Positions 1 through 9,488 of a DNA stretch of 64,000 bases are shown piece after piece; the stretch's first letter is position 1; every line of letters begins with the position of its first letter. The notes beneath the pieces were generated by a model. It saw only the letters and a list, made by a program, of their open reading frames with translations. It made no database searches and was not told the origin of the DNA. The DNA lies in assembly GCA_036925085.1 (NCBI GenBank), contig JAUPFP010000006.1, forward strand, positions 1 to 64,000, written 5' to 3'. The translations under genes were made by a program, and so were the position numbers. This DNA comes from Brachycybe producta. Taxonomy: Eukaryota; Arthropoda; Diplopoda; Playtdesmida; Andrognathidae.

Positions 1-121
1 AAATTTTTGTCCATAAAAACTTATTTTGTATCTTGTTTCATAACCGACTGCTAATCTAGTTTCTTATAAACTAGAATAGAGAGTAGAAAGTTGTTTCTGA
101 AATCTTATTATCTTGCTTCAG
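1..121. mobile_element. Right part of a family-1-like foldback in intron 1 of P450 copy 1
   Basis: This is the end of the intron before exon 2. It carries the arm fragment CATAAAAACTTATTTTGTAT followed by CTAGTTTCTTATAAACTAG, closely matching 3500-3630 in copy 2 and 10150-10284 in copy 3. The insertion is therefore shared by these three genes. Confidence 0.55.
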
Positions 122-1896
122 ATTTTGCTTTTACTGACGGACGGATCAGCAAGGAACAAAGAACGTTCTCTTTACAGACATTGAGAGAGTTCGGACTGGG
201 AAAATCCACAATGGAAACGATCATCATGGACCAAGTGGACAAACTGACCGCTCAGTTGATGACCACTCAATCTAACGGACATTCCGTTCAAATCACCGAA
301 ATGTTTTTCATTCCGTTGATGAATATCATTTGGGGAATAACATCAGGTCAAGATGTCAACTGGTTTAGAAGGCTAACCTTTGACCTTAATTAATCTCTTA
401 ACACAGGAAAACAGTTCGAGGATTCTGACGAATACATAAAAACTTACAAACAAGCGTTTGCGGTTGCAGCTCCCGGCAAATGGAGTACCATCAACCATTT
501 GCCTTTTTTGAGGTTCCTCATTCCAGGAGGTCTCGGTTACGAAAAGGTCAAAAAACACGCGGATGAAATACACGATTTTATAGGAAAAGAAGTGGACCAA
601 CACGAGAAAGAGTTTCAAGAGAACAATCTGAGGGATTTCATTGATTCTTACCTATCGGAAATCGCAAAAAGAAAAGAAAAGGGAACGGACCAACCTCCGT
701 TTAATCGTAAGAAAAAACCATGGGCCCTTCTTCGGACCCTTACGGATATAACTGTAAAACGATGGTTCTTCTTTTTATTTGTGTTCAAGGTGAATATCTT
801 GTTGGATCCATTCTGGATCTCTTCGTTGGAGGAGTCGAAACATCGAATACAACTTTAAGTTGGGCTGTTTTATATATGGTTCTCAATCCGGAAATACAAG
901 TCAAAGTTCAAACGGAACTGGATGCTGTTATGGCTAAAGATTCCTTCATACCGTTCAGTACAAAATCAAGGCCAGTTCGTGACCCATATGAACCTATAAT
1001 TAGGGTTCGAATTTCTATGCAAAATATCAAAAGCAAATGCTTCCCAATCTGTGGCCCCCAAGTGCCAATTGTGAAGTAACATTCTCCGTATTAAGATCAA
1101 CCAACAATTGTTTTTTCTTTCAATCAAAAACACTGCTTAGAAGCTAGAATTTTCTAATTGACAACCTATAGTGACCAGATATGTGGCCTCTAATCAGCAT
1201 TTTTATTCGAAAAAAATTGCAATTGCTCTAATGATGATGATGATGATGATTATTTCACAATTGGCACTTGGGCCACAAATTGAGAAACATTTGCTTTTGA
1301 TATTTTACATAGAAATCCGAGCCTTAATAATTAAGAATTCAAAAATCAGCTATTCATAAATCATTGTAATGTTTGACATCTTGCAGAGTTCCATACACTG
1401 ACGCAACACTTCTAGAAGTACAACGTCACGCTACGGTAGCACCGCTCGGTATTCCGCACCGCACTTTGAAAGACACGACTCTGAACGGCTACAAAATTCC
1501 TAAAGACTCCACAATCTACGTTAACTTCTTTGCCATTCACCACGATGAGGATTACTGGACTGATCCCGAGGAGTTTCTACCGGAGAGGTTCTTAGACGAA
1601 ACCGGAACGGAAGTTAAGAAGAACGAAAGTTACATTCCGTTCTCGATCGGTACGAACCGCATCTCGAAAAGCGTGTAAATGACACAAATTTCACCCACTA
1701 ATTAACTAATTTTATAGGACCTAGGCAATGTATCGGAGATTCCCTGGCTAAAATGCAGCTATTTCTATTCTTCACCTGTCTTTTGAGACGTTTCACATTC
1801 GAATTGGTCTCCAGTGAACCGAAACCTACTTTGGAACCGGTTGTTGCAACTCTTTTAAGGCCTAAACCTTTCAATGTCATTGTTAAACCAAGATAA
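122..1896 (+). CDS. Cytochrome P450, CYP2-clan like, copy 1 (5' end outside the window)
   Basis: Haem-thiolate monooxygenase, expected on the ER membrane; substrate unknown. Visible coding exons are 122-346, 407-706, 790-970, 1387-1649 and 1718-1896. The first exon (membrane anchor and PPGP hinge) lies before the window. The joined exons read the I-helix motif GGVETS, the K-helix ExxR (EVQR), PERF and the haem loop FSIGPRQCIG, and end KPR-stop. Exon lengths equal those of the three complete copies downstream, so the reading is secure. It is closest to copy 2, with near-identical exon 3. Intron 3 (707-789) starts GTAAG. The donor of intron 4 at 971 reads GC instead of GT, unlike the other copies, so splicing there may be weak or lost. 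Intron 4 contains a family-2 foldback element. A likely poly(A) signal AATAAA lies at 1976-1981. Confidence 0.9.
1003..1323. mobile_element. Family-2 foldback element (MITE-like), intron 4 of P450 copy 1
   Basis: The outer ends read GGGTTCGAATTTCTATGC and, inverted, CATAGAAATCCGAGCC, with TTA on both sides. Next inwards come the inverted blocks TGTGGCCCCCAAGTGCCAATT and AATTGGCACTTGGGCCACA. A short inner palindrome (GCTTAGAAGCTAGAATTTTC) sits in the middle. There is no coding capacity. A TTA target duplication fits PIF/Harbinger-type elements, but the family assignment is inference. Confidence 0.75.
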
Positions 1897-3009
1897 ATAT
1901 TGTGTATTTTACGTAATGTCATTAATAATTAACTTTCTATGAACTCGTAAATATTTGTGAATGAAGTTTACTAATAATAAACTTACATAGAAATAAAAAA
2001 AATGATAGGAAAATCAAGTTATTTCTATCATTCACACCCTGAAATATCTGTCATTGAATTACCCGAATTTCTCATTTATTTCGTCTAAAAAAGGGGCGAA
2101 TACAAGCATTAAAAGTTCGGAAAATATCCATTCGGATAGTGCCTTGTATCCGACCGGATCGGATATCCGCGGCATCTCTATTTCATTTTATCTGATTGTT
2201 TTGCAAACTGCGGGTGGAGGACGTTAATTTCGTCTTCCCGGTACACTTGTTAAGCGAAGGACACACATACGGAAAATCAGCCAAGAATTTAAGGCCAAAA
2301 AAGAATTTTTGAAAGAATTTCAAATTCTGGCCGATTTTCTTGTAAGAAAAAAAAAATTGAGATTGGCTCAACTTTTTCTTTGCACAGAATCTTGTTTTAA
2401 TATTCTGTCTGACCAATTAGAGCAGCTCAAACCACCTAATAAAATCAACCCCCCCCCCTCACTTTTTAATAAAGAGAGGGGTGCAAAGGTTGTGCCCTAA
2501 AGCCTAAAGGTCATTTTTACAGTTGTGGTGGGACCACTTTCTCAAAACGGATGACGTCACCCCTTTTTCCCCAATGTTAATTTCTGTTCTGATGTGTGGC
2601 CACCATTATAAAGGATTTCTTTTTCTTTTCTCGGGAGATTTTGCCAAAAAACAATTCCGTATGTATGTTTACTCTAATTGGAATAACTTAATAGCTAGCC
2701 TCTACCTCCCACCTTGATCATCATTTCAGATGGACATGTTTGAGAAAGAGACATGTATATTATATTAAATACCTGTTTATTTATTATAAGTGTCGTTGAA
2801 TTCGCCAAACGTGACGAAATAAGTTAATAAATGGCCTAACATTGAAAATGATAGGCCAGGCCAAGTGTTGCAAAACAAGGTCGCAAAAGAGAAGGCTTTT
2901 GACCGTAAAGAAAATAGCCTAAAAATCCAAGTCACATAAAAAGAGGCAAAGGAAATTACCATATCATTTGTATTTCGTTTTTAGATTCTTGAATTGCAAG
3001 AAGTGAAAT
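1897..3009. other. Intergenic region between P450 copies 1 and 2
   Basis: It begins with the 3' UTR of copy 1. The middle (2040-2500) holds no gene I recognise, a short poly-C run near 2450 and AT-rich filler. The last 320 bases (about 2690-3009) are conserved with the sequence before the orphan exon at 6964 and are probably the promoter of copy 2. Confidence 0.6.
2876..2904. promoter_or_regulatory. Conserved upstream inverted motif AAGGTCG...TTGACC
   Basis: About 110 bases before the start codon of P450 copy 2, AAGGTCGCAAAAG is followed by GGCTTTTGACC, an imperfect inverted repeat of a GGTC core. The same block stands before the orphan exon (6828-6855), and its left half stands before copy 4 (13017-13034). 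It is not evident before copy 3. The AGGTC core resembles a nuclear-receptor half-site, a common control of CYP genes, but that link is inference. Confidence 0.4.
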
Positions 3010-6000
3010 ATGTTTACGAGTCTCGTAATCGGAGCTTTGGGAACGTTACTTTTGGTCTACTACATCTATTTTAGAAATCGGAATCTACCTCCAGGACCAT
3101 ATGGCTTACCATTTGTGGGCTACATTCCGTTCCTGGGAAAGAATCCGATAAGAACGTTTACTAATCTCAAAAAGAAGTATGGGAACGTGTCGTGTATATC
3201 ACTGGGAATGAATAATATCATCGTACTCAATGATATCAAGTCCATGAAAGAGGCCCTTGTCAAACAAGGAGACATTTTCAGCGGACGTCCCGATATGATC
3301 CTATCCAAAATCATATTCGGTGGCAAAGGTATAATTGGAATTGTCAAAAATGAAACATTTCAAAGGATTTTTATTTTATTAATATAAAAACAGACGTTAG
3401 AAAAGAAAACGGTTTTACTAAAAGTATTTTCACGTTGATATCTTTCAAAATAAGCTTTTTATGGTCAAGTTTGAAAACGCAGACTTTTTTTTAAAAAATT
3501 TTGTCTATAAAAAGTTTATTTTGTATCAGCTCTTTATAAAACATCATAACTGACTGCTAATCTAGTTTCTTATAAACTAGAGATTAGAAAGCAGAAAGCT
3601 GTTTCTGAAATCTTATTATATCTTGCTTCAGATTTTGCTTTTACTGACGGACGGATCAGCAAGGAACAAAGAACGTTCTCTTTACAGACATTGAGAGAAT
3701 TCGGACTGGGAAAATCCACAATGGAAACGATCATCATGGACCAAGTGGACAAACTGACCGCTCAGTTGATGACCACTCAATCAAACGGACATTCCGTTCA
3801 AATCACCGAAATGTTTTTCATTCCGTTGATGAATATCATTTGGAGAATAACATCAGGTCAAGATGTCAACCGGTTTATAAGTCTAACCTTTGACCTTAAT
3901 TAATCTCTTAACACAGGAAAACAGTTTGAGGATTCTGATGAATACATGAAAACTTACAAACAAGCGTTTGCGGTTGCAACTCCCGGCAAATGGAGTACCA
4001 TCAACCATTTGCCTTTTTTGAGGTTCCTCATTCCAGGAGGTCTCGGTTACGAAAAGGTCAAAAAACACGCGGATGAAATACACGATTTTATAAGAAAAGA
4101 AGTGGACCAACACGAGAAAGCGTTTCAAGAAAACAATCTGAGGGATTTCATTGATTCTTACCTATCCGAAATCGCAAACAGAAAAGAGAAGGGAACGGAT
4201 CAACCTCCTTTTAATCGTAAGAAAAAACCATGGGTCAAGAAGGGTCCTCTCACCCTTACAGGGACTTGCTGGACTGGCAACTCGCTATCTTCTCCATGTT
4301 AAAGCGTTGGCTGCATGTTCTTAGGCAAAAGTGATGCCAGCTCCGTCTGGTGCATTATTTTTTTTACAGAAAATCGGAGTGAAAAAGTCTGTTTTTTTTT
4401 GTGTGGTTCAACGTTGATTGATGTGACGTCAGGTACATACCAATTAGAAGTTGCGTTCGTCATAAAAAGGGCAGAGCCAACTTCTGTTCGTCCCTCCCGA
4501 TTTCTAATTGCCTGTGTCATAGCGTAGTTCTTCATCCGCCATACTTTTTATACTAATATTATATAAAAATACACCCTATATAGCTACAAAATGAACTCGT
4601 CCAAAACTTGACTTTTACTACCAAGTTCATATACCATAGTCCCGCTAGAGGCGCCACTTGGAAAACGACGATGCAAAACTGTCAAACAAAATTTCGGTAG
4701 TTGCCAGTCCAGTAAAGTAATAGTCTAAGGTAAAACCATGGTTCAACCTCTCTATTTGTGTTCAAGGTGAATATCTTATTGGATCCATTCTGGATCTCTT
4801 CGTTGGAGGAATCGAAACATCGAACACGACTTTAAGTTGGGCTGTTTTATATATGGTTCTCAATCCGGAAATACAAGTCAAAGTTCAAACGGAACTGGAT
4901 GCTGTTATGGCTAAAGATTCCTTCATACCGTTCAGTACAAAATCAAGGTTAGTTCGTGATTTATGAACCTATAGTAATTAAGGCTCGGATTTCTATGCAA
5001 AATGTGACACCCCACGTTTTGGGTTTTTTTATTCACCCTGTTCGTTCCTCGTTTTCTCTTTGGGGTAATCAGCTGGCATCCATGTGATTGTGGTGACGTC
5101 AGTCGGACTGTCACGGCTGATAGGTGAATTTGCCAATCATGTGATCGACACTTCATAAAAAGGGCGTGGACGATCACCACTGATTTGAGAGACAAATTCA
5201 AACACTGGCAATTAGAAATCGGGAAAACAGAAGTTAGCCCCGCCCTTTTTATGACGACCGGCAACTTCTAATTGGTTTGTTGTGTGGATCGACGTTGAAA
5301 AGGACGGAGCATGTGACGTCAGACTACTTAACCAACCAATTAAAAGTTGCATTCGTCATAGAAAGGGCAGAGCCAACTTCTGTTTGTCCCGATTTCTAAT
5401 TGCCTGTAATTCAAATATCAGATGTTCTTTCTCAACTGGTCATCAAAATGGACACAGCGTCTTTTGCTGATACGAGGAAAGAACAGTCTAAGAGCCCCTT
5501 GAGGTTCTTTTATAGCGTTAAGGTTTTTCTACTTTTATTCGTTCATTAAATAAAGCTCGTTTTATATTTTCCCTGGCTTCGTTTGACCTTATTTCGGGAC
5601 CTAAATCGAGTGAACGCAGGTTGAGGTGCCCCATTTTGTGAGCACAGCCTGGAATCTGATTCCCGGCAAGTTTCAAAACTATCAAAAGCAAAAGCTTGTC
5701 AATCTGTGGCCCCCAAGTACCAATTGTGAAGACACAATCTCCACATTTAGATCAACCAACAATTTTTTTTTTCAATCAAAAACACTGGTTAGAGACTAGA
5801 ATTTTTTAATTGACAACCTATAGTGACCAGATATGTGGCCACTAATCAGCATTTTTAGTTAGAAAAGGAATTAATAGTTGGTTGATCTAATGATGATGAT
5901 TACTTCACAATTGGGACACTTGGGCCACAAATGGAGAAACATTTGCTTTTGATATTTTGCAGAGAAATCAGAGCCTTAATAACTAAGAATTCAAAAATCA

Positions 6001-6548
6001 GCTATTCATAAATCATTTTAATGTTTGACATCTTGCAGAGTTCCATACACTGACGCAACACTTTTAGAAGTCCAACGTCACGCTACGGTAGCACCGATCG
6101 GTGTTCCGCACCGCGCTTTGAAAGACACGACTCTGTACGGCTACAAAATTCCTAAAGACTCCACAATCTACACGAACTTCTTTGCCATTCACCACGATGA
6201 GGATTACTGGACTGATCCCGAGGAGTTTCTACCAGAAAGGTTCTTAGACGAAACCGGAACAGAAGTTAAGAAGAACGAAAGTTACATTCCGTTCTCGATC
6301 GGTACGAACCGCATCTCGAAAAGCGTGTAAATGACCCAAATTTCACTCACTAATTAACTAATTTTATAGGACCTAGGCAATGTATCGGCGAATCTCTGGC
6401 TAAAATGCAACTTTTTTTGTTCTTCACTTGTCTTTTGAGACGTTTCACATTCGAATTGGTCTCCAGTGAACCGAAACCTACTGTGGAACCAATTATTGGA
6501 ACCCTTTTAAGGCCTAAACCTTTCAACGTCCTTGTTAAACCAAGATAA
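3010..6548 (+). CDS. Cytochrome P450, CYP2-clan like, copy 2 (complete)
   Basis: Six coding exons: 3010-3328, 3632-3856, 3917-4216, 4767-4947, 6039-6301 and 6370-6548. They join in frame to 488 aa. Domains in order: N-terminal membrane anchor (about residues 3-22), hinge PPGP, C-helix, I-helix GGIETS (295-300), ExxR (E352-R355), PERF (407-410) and FSIGPRQCIG with haem ligand Cys434. The length is typical of CYP2-family enzymes. The C-helix WxxxR is SxxxR here (S116, R120). All introns are GT-AG. Intron 3 (4217-4766) is swollen by an inverted-repeat insertion, and intron 4 (4948-6038) by a family-2 element that itself received an LTR-like insertion. Oxidises an unknown small lipophilic substrate at the ER, using a reductase encoded elsewhere. 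Confidence 0.93.
3390..3605. mobile_element. Family-1 foldback remnant, intron 1 of P450 copy 2
   Basis: The left arm contains GATATCTTTCAAAATAAGC, and the right arm contains ATAAAAAGTTTATTTTGTAT and then CTAGTTTCTTATAAACTAG. It is the same insertion as in copies 1 and 3. Confidence 0.6.
4264..4718. mobile_element. Non-autonomous DNA transposon-like insertion, intron 3 of P450 copy 2
   Basis: The ends are inverted: ACTTGCTGGACTGGCAACT on the left and AGTTGCCAGTCCAGTAAAGT on the right. The corresponding introns of copies 1 and 4 (83 and 93 bp) lack it, so it is a private insertion. Inside, at about 4395-4515, lies a module with TGACGTCA and the pair CCAATTAGAAGTTGC / TTTCTAATTGCC that also occurs in the LTR-like element at 5004. 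Confidence 0.65.
4982..5975. mobile_element. Family-2 foldback element split by a later insertion, intron 4 of P450 copy 2
   Basis: The left end GGCTCGGATTTCTATGC (4982) and right end AGAAATCAGAGCC (to 5975) match the element in copy 1, with TTA flanks. The left arm breaks after AAAAT at 5003 and resumes at 5681 with ATCAAAAGC, so the 5004-5673 block was inserted into it. Confidence 0.7.
5004..5673 (+). mobile_element. LTR-like retroelement fossil nested in the family-2 element
   Basis: It starts TGTGACACC as LTRs often do. It has TATA-like boxes in the context CATAAAAAGGGC (about 5156), TGACGTCA at 5095 and 5314, and AATAAA near 5548, so it looks like a lone LTR or an LTR plus a short leader. 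A near-duplicate target (CAAAAT at 4998, CAAAACT at 5674) flanks it. No gag or pol reading is present. The family is uncertain, and it post-dates the split of copies 1, 2 and 3. Confidence 0.45.
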
Positions 6549-6963
6549 ATCTTGTGTATTTTACGTAATGTCTGTCATTAATAATTAACATTCTATGAAA
6601 TCGTAAATATTTGGGAATGAAGTTTACTTAGGATACTAATTTGGTGTCCCTGACACACTTGTTACACTTAATTAAAATCTCTTAATATCTAGCCTCTCCC
6701 TCTAAACCTTCGTCATCATTTTAGATGGACACGTTTGTGATACATATACATGTACATATTATTAGCCAGACATGACGAAATAAATTGATAATTAACATTG
6801 GAAATGATAGGTCAAATGTTGCGCAACAAGGTCGCAAAAATGAAGCCTTTCGACCACAGAGAAAATGGCCTAAATCAAAGTCCCATAAAAAGAAACAGAA
6901 ATTATAAAAGTTCACAAACCTTTTGTATTTTGATTTTGGATTCTTGAATTGCAATAAGTTGAA
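6549..6963. promoter_or_regulatory. 3' flank of P450 copy 2 and conserved promoter-like block of the orphan exon
   Basis: The segment from about 6670 to 6963 aligns by eye with 2690-3009: CATCATTTTAGATGGACA, the AAGGTCGCAAAA block and the GGATTCTTGAATTGCAA leader. It shows that the duplicated unit included the promoter. Confidence 0.5.
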
Positions 6964-7197
6964 ATGTTTTTTAGTCTAGTAATCGGGGCTTTGGGAATGT
7001 TTCTTTTGGCCTACGTCTGTTTCAGAAATCGGAATCTACCTCCAGGACCATATGGCTTACCATTTATGGGCTACATTCCATTCCTGGGAAAAGAATTCAA
7101 TATGAACGTTTACTAATATTAAAAAGTACGGGAATGTATCGTGTTATCACTGGGAATGAATAATGACATCATACTGAATGATATGAGGTCCTTGCAT
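6964..7197 (+). pseudogene. Orphan first exon of a P450 (decayed)
   Basis: ATG at 6964 opens MFFSLVIGALGMFLLAY, then FRNRNLPPGPYGLPFMGYIP, clearly homologous to exon 1 of the neighbouring P450 genes. After GYIPFLGK the frame is lost by small length changes near 7090. Homology ends around 7197, before the exon's usual donor, and no exons 2-6 follow before copy 3. It is a remnant of a fifth array member, probably left by unequal exchange. It still has the shared promoter block upstream. Confidence 0.85.
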
Positions 7198-7749
7198 GTT
7201 TCAGACCACGAAATGAAACAATCCATTTCCCTGACTTATCTCAACTTCAATATACCTAATACACATATAATAATTTAGTACTTATTTTTAAACCTCATTT
7301 ACTAAGGCAAAATTTGTATGTAACTTTACACAAATTACTATGAATTTATGTAATAAATAATTTTTTTCTTGTTAAACTGATTATTGCACATATGATTGGA
7401 ACTAAAGCTTGATGCATACACAGCCCGATTTATTAGAATCAACAGTGTGAGCTTTTGACATCAACCCATTTTTATTACCAACCTTTAGATGACATTTTCC
7501 ACATTTCGTTTCCTCTCTAAACAGTATGGTACCTGCACAGAGAAGATCCGAGCTGTAGAGAGAGCTGGATGGCGACAGATTGTAGTCACTCTTCTGCATG
7601 GGGGTGAAATCGATGCAGGAGAGTGGCGGCCATCTCTCTCTCTCTTCCGGTTGATGCTGATATACATCTTCTCCATCGGTATACCGACAAGAGAAGATGT
7701 TGTAGCTGCTGAGAATCGTATAACTCCTGCCCTATGGAGTCTCCGGCCT

Positions 7750-8143
7750 CTGAAGAGAAGTTAGTTACATATAGACAGAAAGACAACGCTGTTTCTTGTT
7801 ATAACACTCTTTATTCATCACTTGTAAGAAACACAGAATACAAGAATGAATATTAATAATACTAACGGTAAATCCTCAGGCCCATGATTCGGAATAAGAT
7901 CGCGTAATACAGGCAAAGGATAAGAACTGAGGAACAAAGAGGAACACGGTCCTTTTATACCTTGGACCTGTGTACACCTGCGAGGTGTAACCAGGTCCAA
8001 GTGACCGTGGTCCTATGTGTATCAATCCGCCACTTGGGCATGAGTCAGAAAGGTGAGTCAGAGGGGAGGGAGGGACGGTTGAGAGTTGTTTACCCCCCGG
8101 GCTATGGTTTTGGCAGGATCACGATTTACAGGGTGTTACAACA
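7750..8143 (-). mobile_element. LTR-like retroelement fossil (reverse orientation)
   Basis: Read on the minus strand it begins TGTTGTAACACCC. It then has a TATAAAAGGACCG box (about 7952), followed by AATAAAGAGTG (about 7810), the usual order of LTR promoter and poly(A) signals. GC content is well above the surroundings. The left boundary is not clear, and the adjacent block 7490-7750 may be leader sequence of the same element. No coding domain is visible; it looks like a lone, broken copy of unknown family. Confidence 0.45.
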
Positions 8144-8315
8144 GTGTTAAAACCAACATATTCGATCGTGTATGAAAAATAATACTGTGTTCGTTCCAAC
8201 ATCCAACATAGCCAACAAAAGTAGGACCTGCTCTACTTCAATCGAGCAAAATACAGTGTTGGGGAAAACTTATAACCAATTAGGAGCAAGTATAAGTGAG
8301 ACTATCTAAAGCCCC

Positions 8316-8394
8316 GTTTTCACAATGATAGTTGTGTCACGATAGTTGCTGTCATGAGAGCAGCAACTATCGGTAGAACTATCATCGTGAAAAC
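8316..8394. repeat. Short foldback with CGATAGT repeats
   Basis: GTTTTCACAATGATAGTT pairs with AACTATCATCGTGAAAAC. The centre is a tight hairpin (8339-8373) of ACGATAGTTGCTG and CAGCAACTATCG. Further CGATAGT copies continue to about 8480. Probably the end of a small DNA element. Confidence 0.55.
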
Positions 8395-8539
8395 CACACG
8401 ATAGTCACTATCACTATTGCGATAGCACACTTATCTCGTTTGGCTAGATAGTTGATAGTCAACTGTCGCGATAGTAATAGTTGTTGAGTGACCGGAGCTT
8501 ATATTGAGAAATATCCAATTTGTAGGGAAATTTGGCTTC

Positions 8540-8540
<1 letters not shown>

Positions 8541-8576
<36 letters not shown>
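8541..8576. repeat. GA microsatellite
   Basis: An uninterrupted run of about 18 GA units. Confidence 0.95.
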
Positions 8577-8577
<1 letters not shown>

Positions 8578-9488
8578 CAACACTGTTGTTGACTGAATGA
8601 TATCCTGTGAAGTAGACGTGTCACACTATCACATGTGACAGACAACTATCACCGTTACTTCAAGACATTAACCCTTTTTATTTCTAATTGGTTTATATTT
8701 TGGCGTGACGCTCATAAAAGGCGCGAAGCCAAACAAATTCTGAAGCTGTCTACAGATGCCTGTCACATTTTTGACATTGAATTTGAATGGGCCAAAACCT
8801 TAAATTCGTATCATCACAAAAATCCCAAATTAAATTAGGTAACCATGTCAAAAGGAATGTCAACTCGACTATACTTGGAGGAAAGAGGACAAAGGTCAAA
8901 TTTGGTACACGAGATGTTATATATCGAGTTTCAACTTTCTAATTCCAGAAACGGATGATCATGTTGTCGGTGCCACCAATAGAACGTGTTGTCATTATCA
9001 GTCGTTTGGGACAAAGTTCAAGTATTTTATTTTTTTTTAATAAATAGTAAATAAAACTGATACCGTAATAAATTCAGTTAGGTTAGAATAATCTTATTTA
9101 TAGTAATCTAATAATAATCTAAAAAATACATTTGGCTTCTATATAAAAGAAAAGTAAAGGCGGATATGTTGTTTTATAACTTCAATAATATTGCCGGTTT
9201 GGAAAACCTTACCATAAAAAATACATTCTATACATGATTGCATATCATCATTTGACTGTTCTTTGCTTCTTGACATTCCGTAGAATGACTGACCTTTTCG
9301 ATCTTTTAACTTAAGCACTAATTATCTGAACTTGAGGAAATTACCAATTCAAAATATAAGGTGACAAGATCTTTTAAACTAAAACTTAACCCTAGGAAAT
9401 TCCTATTAATATCGATAAAAAGAAAATCAAAATTAACCATAATCTTTTGTTTTATTTTTTAGGTTTTTAGATTGCAAAAAAGTGAAAT

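Larger units (their letters stand above)
7198..9488. other. Intergenic region between the orphan exon and P450 copy 3
   Basis: No gene seen. It contains AT-rich sequence to about 7480, then a block of higher GC (about 7480-8145) that includes a reverse-strand LTR-like fossil. Beyond that lie an 80-base foldback at 8316, a GA microsatellite at 8541-8576 and, near 8670-8760, a module with CTAATTGG and CATAAAAGGCGCGAAGCC like those in the 4264 and 5004 insertions. The last 700 bases are AT-rich filler leading to the start of copy 3. Confidence 0.5.

Noticed and set aside
373-618. Minus-strand readings opposite P450 exon 3 (also at 3883-4128, 10570-10791 and 14220-14444)
   Set aside because: They recur in every copy only because they lie opposite a conserved exon.
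1001-1012. GGGTTCGAA considered as a tRNA B box
   Set aside because: No A box or cloverleaf around it; it is the terminal repeat of a family-2 element. I found no convincing tRNA, rRNA or snRNA gene in the window.
8635-8838. 67-codon reading before P450 copy 3
   Set aside because: Overlaps a repeat-derived module, with no domain and no splice support.
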